The position numbers were made by a program, and so were the translations under genes. Shown here piece after piece: positions 38,072-46,689 of a stretch of DNA of 50,661 bases. This DNA comes from Methanoculleus sp. UBA208 (GTDB taxonomy: Archaea > Halobacteriota > Methanomicrobia > Methanomicrobiales > Methanoculleaceae), in the NCBI RefSeq assembly GCF_002498065.1, contig NZ_DAFZ01000047.1, positions 1,091 to 51,751 of the forward strand, read 5' to 3'. Under the pieces are notes generated by a model. That model ran no database searches. It was given only the letters and a program-made list of their open reading frames with translations, and was not told the DNA's origin. Numbering within the stretch: the first letter of the stretch is position 1; every line of letters begins with the position of its first letter.

Positions 38072-39466
38072 ATGAAGAATCGTCGTCTCATCATAGCTCT
38101 TCTCATCTCCTGCGTCCTTCTCTGCTGTACGGCGCAGGCGGTCACCCTGCGCATCAGCGTGGTCGACGAGCAGACCGATGACGCGCTCGTTGATGCCTCC
38201 ATATACGTCAACGGGGACTACGTGGGAACCACCGCATCGGACGGCACCTATTCCTACGTCCATTCAGGAAAGAAGGACCTGTACCTGAAGGTCGTCCGGA
38301 AAGGCTACCGGAACTGGGTGGAATACGTCGATTACGACGCGACCCGTGTTGAGGTCGATATGGTTCGGGAGGACGAGACCCTCACGTTCGAACTCTACGA
38401 TGCGGCGACCCTGAAACCGGTTGTCGGTGCCGTGGTGCGCGTCGAGGGCACGGACTACTCCGACTCGGAGGTCACCGGCAGCAGCGGGCTCGTGAACTTC
38501 CCGGTGAAGGCAGGTGAATTGTATAACGTCGAGATCCGTGCGTCGGGTTATTACGACCTGTCAAAGACCGTGCAGATGGAAAACAGCGACAGGGTCGTCC
38601 AGTACTGGCTCTTTTCTAACGACCTCCTGGCGATCCAGGTCCGGGACGCCGAGACCCTTGCTCCCCTCAAAGGCGCGGAGGTGTACATCGACAACGCGCG
38701 CGCCGGGGTGACCGACGCCGACGGCAGGCTGCCGCTCCACCTTGAGCGGGCGAAGAGGTATTCCTTCAGGGTCACGGCGCCCGACTATCAGCCCTACCAG
38801 GAGAGCCGTTATCTCGAGGTGGATGACGTCCTCTTCACGGTGGACCTCTCGAAGTCTGCATACCCGGTCTCGATAACGGCCTTCGACGAGGCGACGAAAC
38901 CGATCGCGGGGGCCGAGGTCTACCTCAACGGGACGCTCAAGGGCAAGACCAGCCAGTACGGCCGGTTCATGCTCTCCGACATCCATGCGGGCACCTACGA
39001 GATTGTGGTGCGGGCATCCGGCTACCAGGACTGGAGCGAAACGCGCCAGATCTCCGGCCAGGGAGAGGATATCGTAGCTGAACTCGGTTACGATCGGGCG
39101 AGCGTGACCATTCGCGCGAAAGATCCCGACCAGAAAGCGGTGGCAAACGCAGTCGTTGTTATCGACGGCCGGGTTATCGGGACGACCGACGGCCAGGGAT
39201 GCCTCAATACGGCGCTCGTTACAAACAAGGCGTATGCGGTCACCGCTGCCTGTGAGGGATACCGGAACATCTCGGTCGACGCTGAGATTCCGCTCGGCAC
39301 GGCCGAGTTCACCGTCCCGCTCGTCATGGAGAAGGACTTCAACGTCTGGGTGCTCGTGGCCGGCGTCGGGGTTGTTGCCGCGGTCCTCCTCGGTGCGGTC
39401 ATGGTCGTGCGGCGCAGGCGTGCCGGACGGAATCGGGGCAAGTCACGCGGCCGGGACAGCCTGTAG
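38072..39466 (+). CDS. Surface protein with PEGA-like / carboxypeptidase-regulatory-like repeats
   Basis: The 464-residue protein has a signal peptide (residues 1-23), then five beta-sandwich repeats of about 80 residues, each with the pattern A-x-V-Y-V-N-G-x-x-x-G-x-T-x-x-x-G-x-x-x ... Y-x-V-x-x-x-x-x-G-Y (for example V-D-A-S-I-Y-V-N-G-D-Y-V-G-T-T). Each unit fits PEGA or carboxypeptidase regulatory-like domains. A transmembrane helix near 425-448 and a basic tail (V-R-R-R-R-A-G-R-N-R-G-K) anchor it with the repeats outside. Probably an S-layer-associated protein. No enzymatic domain. Confidence 0.78.
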   Translation: MKNRRLIIALLISCVLLCCTAQAVTLRISVVDEQTDDALVDASIYVNGDYVGTTASDGTYSYVHSGKKDLYLKVVRKGYRNWVEYVDYDATRVEVDMVREDETLTFELYDAATLKPVVGAVVRVEGTDYSDSEVTGSSGLVNFPVKAGELYNVEIRASGYYDLSKTVQMENSDRVVQYWLFSNDLLAIQVRDAETLAPLKGAEVYIDNARAGVTDADGRLPLHLERAKRYSFRVTAPDYQPYQESRYLEVDDVLFTVDLSKSAYPVSITAFDEATKPIAGAEVYLNGTLKGKTSQYGRFMLSDIHAGTYEIVVRASGYQDWSETRQISGQGEDIVAELGYDRASVTIRAKDPDQKAVANAVVVIDGRVIGTTDGQGCLNTALVTNKAYAVTAACEGYRNISVDAEIPLGTAEFTVPLVMEKDFNVWVLVAGVGVVAAVLLGAVMVVRRRRAGRNRGKSRGRDSL

Positions 39467-39731
39467 GCCTCCCTGCACCGCTTTTTAGAGTCCGTGCCCC
39501 GGGTGGTATATTTTCCCGGTGTCGGACGGCGGAATTCTCCCCCCGAGGAAAAGGTATTTTTCCGATTGAGGTCCGGGAATACCTTTCTTTCATCCGGGCA
39601 TCCACTCTGCCGAAATCCTGTTCAATTTGCGTGGATATTATTGTTCGATCAGAAAAAGAAGCGCTCTCGGTTGCCCCTCTCACTGACAACCTTTATATGG
39701 TATGGTGTCTCAGGATGAGATACGGTGGAGT

Positions 39732-42700
39732 ATGGATAGGTGGACATATGCGTGCCTGGCCGTCGGGCTGCTTCTGCTGGCGGTCCCGGCCGGTGCCCTG
39801 GTACCCGATAAAGTCGAGGTCGGCACGAGCAGCGAGTGGCTGACGGCGGGGAGCGGCGAGACCGCGATCATCACGGTGCAGGTCTCGGACACCGCCACCG
39901 GGATCACGGGGTTTGGAGGAGGGGCCGTTGAGTTCGCTGTGGACAGTGCCTTTGGGAGCATCACGCCCGCCGTCGCCACGACCGACGCCACCGGCATGGC
40001 GACGGCGGTCTTTAAGCCCGCCCAACGGAGCGGGACCGCGCCGATCACGGCGACGGTATCGTACGAGACGCTGGACGAGCCCCTGACCGGCAGCGTCGAC
40101 CAGCAGATCGATCATGCGGCGCCGTACCGGATCGCCAACATCTGGTACTCGCCGGAAGTGACCGTCGGGGAGACGACGGAGATCGCCGTCCGGATGGTCG
40201 ATCGCTACGGGAATGCGGTGGACAATCGGAAGATTGCCGAGACCGTGGGCTTCATGGCAGGTTCGCCATCGGGGAACGCGGCGCTCGATAGCACCGACGT
40301 AGCTGTGGATGCGGCCGGGAACGCCACCGCGACGCTCCGGGTCGACACGCTGCCGGGCGAGAACATCGTCCTGATCAGCCCGCCCGAACCGCTGCCCGAC
40401 CGCTACCTGGCGATCTCCGGCGTGACAGACGGAGATCCCTGCGCGATCGAGGTCGACGTGCAGCCCGACAGCGTGATTGCGGACGGGACAAGCAGGTTCC
40501 TCCTTACCTACACGCTCCTCGACGGGTACGGAAACCCGTCCAGCGGGAGAGTACTTGCGTTCACCACGAGCGTGAGCGGCGAGGAAGAGACCCTGCTCAC
40601 GACGAACGTGCATGGCCAGGTGCAGGTCAGTTACGGCCCGCGGGAGACGACCGGTAACGTCACGATCACGGCGACCGCCGTCGACAACACCTCAGTCACC
40701 TGTTCGCGGGACCTCGCGTTCGTCAGCAGCGACGCGGAGAACCTCCTCCTTTCCACCTGCCCCGAGACAATGCCGAGCCGTGACGTCCCCGGTTCTACCC
40801 CGGCCGTCATACGGGCGAAGGTCGTTGACCATTACGGCAACCCGGTGGCAGGGGAGACGGTCTCGTTTTCGATACGCAACGTCGCCGTCGAACCCTACAA
40901 CCAGACCGCACCCCCCTCGCTCTCCGCGGCGAGCGCCGTAACCGACGCGTACGGCATCGCGTCGGCAGAGTTCACCCCGGGCGCGTTCACCATCGAGTAC
41001 GGGGCTCCCGATTACAGTCCGACCGCGACCGGCACCTGTGAAGTCGTCGCGAAGTGGAACGGTATCGAGCGGCCCGTCACCCTCACCTGGATGAACTACC
41101 CCTACCTCTCCGTCGCGACAAACGTCACTCCCGAGACGGTCACGGTGAACGAGACGGTCGACATCACGATCCGGCTGAAGGGTGACGGCTGGGCAATGAA
41201 GCCGGACCCGATCGACGTGCTCCTCTGCGTCGACCGCGCCGAGACGATGGTCAGCGACTACCCTGACCACATGGTCACGGTCATGGGGGCCGCTCCGGTC
41301 TTCATCGACCACATGATCCCCGGGTGGGACCGGATCGGCCTGCTCTCGTTCGGGTATAACGGGACCGCTTCCGTTGATCTGGCGAAGAACGGCAAGGAGT
41401 GCACGATCGCAAACTCAAGGGTTCAGGATCTCGGGATTGATCAGGACAAGAGTGACGATGACAATTACATCGTCCATTACCCCGGCGACGGCAGCCACCG
41501 GCAGAGCTACGCCGGTCACGCCACCCTGGACGTCCCGCTGCCGAAAGACGGTTCCCCCGGCGCGAACAACTTCAATGACGTGCGGACCGGCATCAGCACC
41601 CTCATCCCGAGCGGCGGGAACCCGGTGCGCAAGGCGTTGTACGAGGGAATCACCGAGTTGAAGGAGAACGGCAGGCCGGGAGCGGTGAAGGCGCTGGTCT
41701 TCCTCATCGACGGGGATTACGACTGGTACGGAGATCCCCTCGCCCGTTCGGGAGCCTACCTGGATACAAAAGATCCCGAGCAGTTCGGGCAGCGGACCAA
41801 TAACTGGTATCCCTTCGGCCTTCCCGACGGAGAAGAGAACATGGCGGTATATGCCCGGAACAACGACGTCCGGATCTACACCATCACCTTCTCATCCACC
41901 GTCTCGACCGACTGCAACGAGACAATGCGGCTCCTCGCCACGGACTCGGGAGGAAAGCACTATATCGCGCGGACAGCCTCGGAGCTCGCCGGAGTCTACC
42001 GGCAGATCGCCGGCGACCTCAAGACCGAAGCGGGTGTCAACACCACCGTAGACATCGCCTTCGAGAACGTGGAGGTGAACAGCACCCCGGTCGCCGGCGA
42101 CCAGGTCTTTGACTACGTCTACGAAGAGGGAGCGTCCACGCTGATACGGAGTTACAACAGCACGACCGAGATCATCCCCGCGTACACCAGGGACGACACC
42201 GCTGCCTGGCAGGATGACCGTGCGTTGCACTTCGATATCGGTACCATCCGCCTCAACCAGACCTGGGAGGCAACCTTCCGGCTGCGGGTCCTCGAGGAAG
42301 GCACGATCGGTCTCTTCGGGAACGGAGCGACCATCACGTTCAACGACAATAACAGGGTGCCGCTGCCGCGTGTCTACATAACGGCGTTCGGCGAAGAGAA
42401 CACCACCGTGGATACCGGTTCGCTCACCGTTTCCGACCTCAACTGCACGTCTCCGGCCGCCGAGTTCCTCCCTCTCGCCTGGGACCTGAACTACACCGGA
42501 AAGTCCGAGGCCGTGCAGCAGGTCTCCTACTCGGACAATGGCGGGTACACGTGGATACGGTTCGATACCCTGAAGTCCCCGCCCGGCGTGAGCTCGATGG
42601 AAACCTCTCTCGACGTCCGGGACCTCCCCCCGGGTGACTACATGATCAGGGTCTATGCCACCGCGCCCGATGCCCCGGATGCCTGGGATACCTGTTCGGC

Positions 42701-42743
42701 CCATATCGGAAACGGGCAGAAGGACTACATCAGGCTCCAGTGA
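39732..42743 (+). CDS. Large surface protein with Ig-like (invasin-type) repeats and a VWA domain lacking MIDAS
   Basis: The 1003-residue exported protein has a signal peptide (residues 1-21) and four to five bacterial Ig-like/invasin (Big_1) repeats (A-D-G-T-S-R-F-L-L-T-Y-T-L-L-D-G-Y-G-N-P is a typical start). A VWA domain starts at about residue 493 and is followed by C-terminal beta domains. The VWA opening reads V-L-L-C-V-D-R-A-E-T-M where D-x-S-x-S is expected. The protein ends in K-D-Y-I-R-L-Q with no transmembrane or sortase-like anchor, so it may be secreted. GGTGGAG precedes the ATG at 39732; CTTTATATGG (about 39690) is the TATA box. Confidence 0.8.
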   Translation: MDRWTYACLAVGLLLLAVPAGALVPDKVEVGTSSEWLTAGSGETAIITVQVSDTATGITGFGGGAVEFAVDSAFGSITPAVATTDATGMATAVFKPAQRSGTAPITATVSYETLDEPLTGSVDQQIDHAAPYRIANIWYSPEVTVGETTEIAVRMVDRYGNAVDNRKIAETVGFMAGSPSGNAALDSTDVAVDAAGNATATLRVDTLPGENIVLISPPEPLPDRYLAISGVTDGDPCAIEVDVQPDSVIADGTSRFLLTYTLLDGYGNPSSGRVLAFTTSVSGEEETLLTTNVHGQVQVSYGPRETTGNVTITATAVDNTSVTCSRDLAFVSSDAENLLLSTCPETMPSRDVPGSTPAVIRAKVVDHYGNPVAGETVSFSIRNVAVEPYNQTAPPSLSAASAVTDAYGIASAEFTPGAFTIEYGAPDYSPTATGTCEVVAKWNGIERPVTLTWMNYPYLSVATNVTPETVTVNETVDITIRLKGDGWAMKPDPIDVLLCVDRAETMVSDYPDHMVTVMGAAPVFIDHMIPGWDRIGLLSFGYNGTASVDLAKNGKECTIANSRVQDLGIDQDKSDDDNYIVHYPGDGSHRQSYAGHATLDVPLPKDGSPGANNFNDVRTGISTLIPSGGNPVRKALYEGITELKENGRPGAVKALVFLIDGDYDWYGDPLARSGAYLDTKDPEQFGQRTNNWYPFGLPDGEENMAVYARNNDVRIYTITFSSTVSTDCNETMRLLATDSGGKHYIARTASELAGVYRQIAGDLKTEAGVNTTVDIAFENVEVNSTPVAGDQVFDYVYEEGASTLIRSYNSTTEIIPAYTRDDTAAWQDDRALHFDIGTIRLNQTWEATFRLRVLEEGTIGLFGNGATITFNDNNRVPLPRVYITAFGEENTTVDTGSLTVSDLNCTSPAAEFLPLAWDLNYTGKSEAVQQVSYSDNGGYTWIRFDTLKSPPGVSSMETSLDVRDLPPGDYMIRVYATAPDAPDAWDTCSAHIGNGQKDYIRLQ

Positions 42744-42867
42744 TCGCTTCACAGAGTGGTGCGCCCTCCTGCAGGCGGCGCACCCGGTACCGGGCCGGAG
42801 AACACCGTACGGCGTATATCCTGCTCGCGTAACAATCTCCGGGCGTGCTTGCACCCGGGAAAAACAA

Positions 42868-42939
42868 CGGACCCAGCGGGAATTGAACCCGCGTCCTTGG
42901 GTTCGAAGCCCAAAAGGATGTCCACTACCCCATGGGTCC
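42868..42939 (-). tRNA. tRNA-Arg (TCG)
   Basis: On the minus strand it begins GGACCCA and ends TGGGTCC with discriminator G. The anticodon stem TTGGG/CCCAA encloses CTTCGAA, so the anticodon is TCG. The T-arm has GTTCAAT. No intron. Confidence 0.94.
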
Positions 42940-42994
42940 CCTCTTCGGTTTCTATCATAAGTTATTAAGCGTTTTTATGCCAGTACCCTATACA

Positions 42995-43420
42995 ATGATC
43001 ATTTCGTCCAGCGAAATCGTTCGCCGGCTCCAGAACGGCGATCTCGTCATCGAGCCATATCATGGTGCATCCCAGCAGCCCGCATCCTATGACCTCCGTG
43101 CGGCCGAAGAGACCGTGCTTCCGCGCGGTGCATGCACCCTCGTTCCCTCGATCGAGCGGGTGGAACTCCCCAAAGACCTTGCGGCAACCCTCCGGTGCCG
43201 CTCCTCGCTCGCCCGCCGCGGCGTCCTCCTCGGCGGTGGATTCGTGGACCCCGGGTTCCGCGGCCAGCTGACGCTCTGCCTGACGAACGCCGGTCCGGAG
43301 GAGATCCGCCTTTCAGAAGGCGACCGGGTCGTGCAGATGATCCTGCAGGAAGTGTTGAACGGCGACCGGGTTTATGCGGGCCGGTATCAGGATAGTGAAG
43401 GTGTGGTGCATACGCGATGA
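42995..43420 (+). CDS. dcd: dCTP deaminase / dUTPase-like protein
   Basis: The 141-residue trimeric-fold protein begins M-I-I-S-S-S-E-I-V-R-R-L-Q-N-G-D-L-V-I-E-P and has the Dcd signature R-S-S-L-A-R-R-G-V-L-L-G-G-G-F-V-D-P-G-F-R-G at residues 69-90. It would provide dUMP precursors for the thymidylate-synthase-like enzyme at 29439. It is shorter than standard Dcd (about 190 aa), lacking the C-terminal tail. ATG 42995 sits behind a TATA-like TTATTAAGC and is near-leaderless. Coupled to nrpR by a 4-nt ATGA overlap. Confidence 0.85.
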   Translation: MIISSSEIVRRLQNGDLVIEPYHGASQQPASYDLRAAEETVLPRGACTLVPSIERVELPKDLAATLRCRSSLARRGVLLGGGFVDPGFRGQLTLCLTNAGPEEIRLSEGDRVVQMILQEVLNGDRVYAGRYQDSEGVVHTR

Positions 43421-44385
43421 GCCCGCCGATACGCTCCGAACGGAAGTACCTCGAAATCCTGCGGATCCTTGCGGAGTCGCACGAACCCCTGGGCGCGAAA
43501 CGGTTGAGCGAGAAGATGGCCGAACGGGGATTCGTCCTGAGCGATCGCGCCGTCCAGTACTACCTCCAGTATCTCGACGAGATGGGGTTTACGGAGAAGG
43601 TCGGGAACCGGGGCCGCCTCCTCACCGAGGCGGGGACCGCCGAGAGCGAGAGCGCGCTCGTCGGCGAGCGGATCGGCTTCATCATATCGAGGCTCGAGCG
43701 TCTCTCCTTCCGGAGCACCTTCGATCCCATGACCGGGACAGGAAGCGTCGCCTACAATCTCTCCATCGTGCGGGAGGATGACCTCGCAGCCGTCACGGCA
43801 GCCTTCGACGAGGTGGCAGCCGCAGGCTACGGGTTCCTGAACACCTACCGGATCGTCGATTCCGACCCCCGCGTACCCGACGGCCATGCCGGGATCATGA
43901 CGGCCTGCAGCGTCACCCTGGACGGCGTCCTCCAGAAGATGGGTATCCCGACGAGGCTCGAGTATGCCGGCAGGATTGCTGTCGATGGGAACGGCTCTGC
44001 CGGGTTCCTCGATCTCATCGGCTACCGCGGGACATCGGTCGACCCGCTCCACCTCTTCATATCCGCCGGACTCACCTCGATAAACCGGGTGGTGACGACC
44101 CGGGCCGGCGTAGCGCTTGCGAACGTCCGTGCGGTGCCTGCGGCAGCACGGGGCCTGGTGGAGGAAGCCGCCGGGCTGATGACGGAGTGCGGGTTCGTCT
44201 TCCCCGCCGGAGGAGGCATCGGGGAGTTCAACCTCCCAAAACACCCCTACCGGCTCTCCGTCGTCGCGTTTTCCGGCATGAACATGGTGGGGAACGCCGT
44301 TGAGAAGGGATATACCTTCAGGACCGAGATTGGTGCCGGGACCACCCCGTTCGAACGGATAGCGGACGCTACCGGATCCAGGTGA
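43417..44385 (+). CDS. nrpR: NrpR-type nitrogen regulator (single NRD domain)
   Basis: The 322-residue protein has an N-terminal winged helix (K-Y-L-E-I-L-R-I-L-A-E ... L-S-D-R-A-V-Q-Y-Y-L-Q-Y-L-D-E-M-G) and one DUF128/NrpR effector domain (about 80-310) with R-E-D-D-L, G-R-I-A-V-D-G-N-G and G-S-V-A-Y-N-L-S. NrpR represses nif and glnA genes and responds to 2-oxoglutarate. The M. maripaludis protein has two effector domains in one chain; here there is one, so a second partner could be elsewhere. Its 3' end overlaps the convergent FtsZ-like gene by 17 nt. Confidence 0.88.
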   Translation: MSPPIRSERKYLEILRILAESHEPLGAKRLSEKMAERGFVLSDRAVQYYLQYLDEMGFTEKVGNRGRLLTEAGTAESESALVGERIGFIISRLERLSFRSTFDPMTGTGSVAYNLSIVREDDLAAVTAAFDEVAAAGYGFLNTYRIVDSDPRVPDGHAGIMTACSVTLDGVLQKMGIPTRLEYAGRIAVDGNGSAGFLDLIGYRGTSVDPLHLFISAGLTSINRVVTTRAGVALANVRAVPAAARGLVEEAAGLMTECGFVFPAGGGIGEFNLPKHPYRLSVVAFSGMNMVGNAVEKGYTFRTEIGAGTTPFERIADATGSR

Positions 44386-46330
44386 TCCCGTCGTCGTCCG
44401 GGTCGTCGTCCGGTTTCTTCTCTTCTTCTTTCCGGTTCTTTTGTCGGGCGGCCGCGTCGATCACCTCGAGCTTCCCGCGCGAGGGGTCAACCTCCTTCGG
44501 GCGGGAACCCGACCGGGCGAACCCCCGGCCGGTCCGGTCCAGCGAACCGTCCTTCGGTAAGGGCATCCCTTCGCGCACGTGCAGGCCGGCTTCCTCGAAA
44601 AGGCTGTCCTTCGGCCGCTGCATCCCGTGGCCGAGCGTAACGTGATCGCCGGTGAACACCCCTTCTTTCGGCCGCTGTATTCCGCGATCCAGGGTGCCCG
44701 CATCTGCGGAAAGCGACCCGTCACTCGGCCGCTGCACGGGTTTTAGAGATGCGGAGTACGTTATCGCATCATCCTTTGGGGCGGTCTTTTCGATGCTGAT
44801 CCCTTTCAGGCCGAAGGTGGAGTTCTTCGGCGCGGGCACGGACGAGGTGATCGAGGCGGACCCGGTGAGGTCGATCTCTCTCCCGCCCTGCTTCGGGGGA
44901 AGGATGACGGCGCCGTCGTCCTGCTTCTTCTCGGCTTTCGGGAGTATGTCGATGGTATCGTCCCTGCGCTTCTGGCCGCCCCCGCTGCTGCCGGGGAGCG
45001 CGATCATCTCGTCTTTCTCCGGTGTAGGCGTATCCGTCATGTATCCACTCTCCTCAAGATATGCCGACTCAAGGGGGGAGGCAAAGCCCGGAGCGTCGTC
45101 ACTCTCCGGAATCCACGAGTCGGCACCCGATGCCAGGGCGGCCTCCTCGTCGCGCAACCGCTCCTCTTCCTCGGCTCTCAGTCTTTCTTCCTCGCATTCA
45201 AGCTGGTATTCCGTCCGGATGTCCCGGATCTCCTCCACCCGGGGGATGTTGGTGATCCCCGAGAGCACGATGATGATCCCGACGAACGATGTCTTCTTCA
45301 CCGGGTAGTCGCCGGACCGCATCTCGAGCCCGGCGATGCTCCGGTCGATCCACTTCCGGACGGTCTGGAACCCCTTCATCGAGAGTTCGGCCGAAGGGCC
45401 GGCGATCAGCACCAGCGCCTTGTCGGCGCTCGTGAGGTCGCAGGGAACCGATACCTCCTCATAGACAGCCTTTTTGGCGAGCGAGATGATCCGGGCGACC
45501 TTCTCCTGAGAACCCTGGATGAAGTCTTTGAGCGACTGCCGCCGGTGGAGGAAGTTCAGCCATCCGGTCGGCAGGCGCTCGGCGGCGTAGCCGACCGCGA
45601 CGAAACCGTTTCCTTTCAGGGTGTTGAGGACCTCCCCTGCATCCAGGACGACCTCTGCTACCTCGAGCCCGGACTCGTTGAACTCCCCGGCACGAAGGAG
45701 GAGGCCGATCTGCCGTGCAATCCGCTCGTTGAGCATATTGTAGTGCGTTCTCGGGTCGGATGCGATGGGGAGCTGGCGCAGCTGGTTCATGACGCCGGTG
45801 TTCTCCGCCTCGGCCGCAGCTATGACCGCCCTGACCTTGTGCGACCAGGTCTCGTTGTCGAAGAGGATGACGGCATCGACGAGTTCCTGGAGGACGTCGA
45901 GGTCGTCGGCGGCTTTGGCCGAGACCCGTTTTCCTTCTTCCAGGCACGGGAGTATGGCGAGGGCGAAGATCGGCTCCACGTAGGACTTCCGGAGCTCGTC
46001 GATGATGGGCGGCGCGATGTCGATGACGCTGCCCCCGAGCCCGCAGCAGAGGAGGATGGCATCGATCTCCATTGTATCCATACTCTGGAGCCGGGTCATC
46101 ACCTCCTCGATATCGATCACGTCGGTGACCCGGGCGCGATCTGTCATATCTACCTGCGGGAAGAAGATCCTCGCGAGGTCCGGGAGATGACGGAGTTGCA
46201 GCAGGGAATTCGGGTCGACGTCGATTGCTACCGCACTCATGCAGCAGATTTTGCTTCGCCGGTCGTGGTCGTAGAGTTGATCCACGACCCGTGACCCGGC
46301 GCCACCAAACCCGATCGCCAGCACTCGCAT
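44369..46330 (-). CDS. FtsZ/tubulin-superfamily-like protein with long repeat tail
   Basis: The N-terminal about 380 residues follow the FtsZ/CetZ plan: I-G-F-G-G-A-G-S-R-V-V-D-Q-L, A-I-D-V-D-P-N-S-L, then L-L-C-C-G-L-G-G-S-V-I-D where the tubulin signature G-G-G-T-G-(S/T)-G would lie (residues 96-103), and L-P-C-L-E-E-G-K. The signature is altered, so GTPase activity is doubtful. From about 395 the chain is a Glu/Arg coiled coil, then a disordered tail with four 19-residue repeats (533-608, each starting Q-R-P-K-D/E or variant). TATA-like CATATATATTTC near 46436-46446 lies upstream. A cytoskeletal or membrane-organising role is inferred. Confidence 0.7.
   Translation of the reverse strand: MRVLAIGFGGAGSRVVDQLYDHDRRSKICCMSAVAIDVDPNSLLQLRHLPDLARIFFPQVDMTDRARVTDVIDIEEVMTRLQSMDTMEIDAILLCCGLGGSVIDIAPPIIDELRKSYVEPIFALAILPCLEEGKRVSAKAADDLDVLQELVDAVILFDNETWSHKVRAVIAAAEAENTGVMNQLRQLPIASDPRTHYNMLNERIARQIGLLLRAGEFNESGLEVAEVVLDAGEVLNTLKGNGFVAVGYAAERLPTGWLNFLHRRQSLKDFIQGSQEKVARIISLAKKAVYEEVSVPCDLTSADKALVLIAGPSAELSMKGFQTVRKWIDRSIAGLEMRSGDYPVKKTSFVGIIIVLSGITNIPRVEEIRDIRTEYQLECEEERLRAEEEERLRDEEAALASGADSWIPESDDAPGFASPLESAYLEESGYMTDTPTPEKDEMIALPGSSGGGQKRRDDTIDILPKAEKKQDDGAVILPPKQGGREIDLTGSASITSSVPAPKNSTFGLKGISIEKTAPKDDAITYSASLKPVQRPSDGSLSADAGTLDRGIQRPKEGVFTGDHVTLGHGMQRPKDSLFEEAGLHVREGMPLPKDGSLDRTGRGFARSGSRPKEVDPSRGKLEVIDAAARQKNRKEEEKKPDDDPDDDGITWIR
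44507..44734 (-). repeat. Four 57-bp coding repeats in the FtsZ-like tail
   Basis: Units encode Q-R-P-S-D-G-S-L ... L-D-R-G-I, Q-R-P-K-E-G-V-F ... L-G-H-G-M, Q-R-P-K-D-S-L-F ... V-R-E-G-M and P-L-P-K-D-G-S-L ... F-A-R-S-G, each exactly 19 codons. A further R-P-K-E follows. Confidence 0.85.
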
Positions 46331-46689
46331 AACGTTATACTCCCTGCCTGGTACCCTTGCATGACCGGAGTGATTTCTGCCGCGAAAGAAGCATGCATAT
46401 CACCCCAAACTACTGATGAATATGTGGGCGGGCGGACATATATATTTCTGTACGTCCCCGGGAAGGCGGGAGTGTGCCCGTTCATAAAACCCCTGTATTT
46501 AACAATTCCGGTTTAATCCTCCCGCACTGGAGCCCCCTGCACGGTAAGGAAGAAGACTCGCCGAATGTCCCCGGGAACCCGTTACACCTCTCCGTTTTGC
46601 ACTACCCGTGCGGTACGTGTCGTTTGACGAGCACAAAATGATAATATATTTAACTCCCTGCACGTAACTACTCAATGAGGTGCATAGCC
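46331..46689. other. Divergent promoter region, FtsZ-like gene / mer
   Basis: No gene is visible. It contains the FtsZ-like gene's TATA-like element (46436-46446) and the mer promoter at 46643-46652. Confidence 0.6.
46643..46682 (+). promoter_or_regulatory. mer TATA box and start-deciding ribosome-binding site
   Basis: AATATATTTA (46643-46652) is a strong TATA box, placing the transcript start near 46673. GAGGTG (46677-46682) is 7 nt before TTG 46690, so that TTG, not the ATG at 46675 that overlaps the ribosome-binding site, should be used. Confidence 0.65.
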
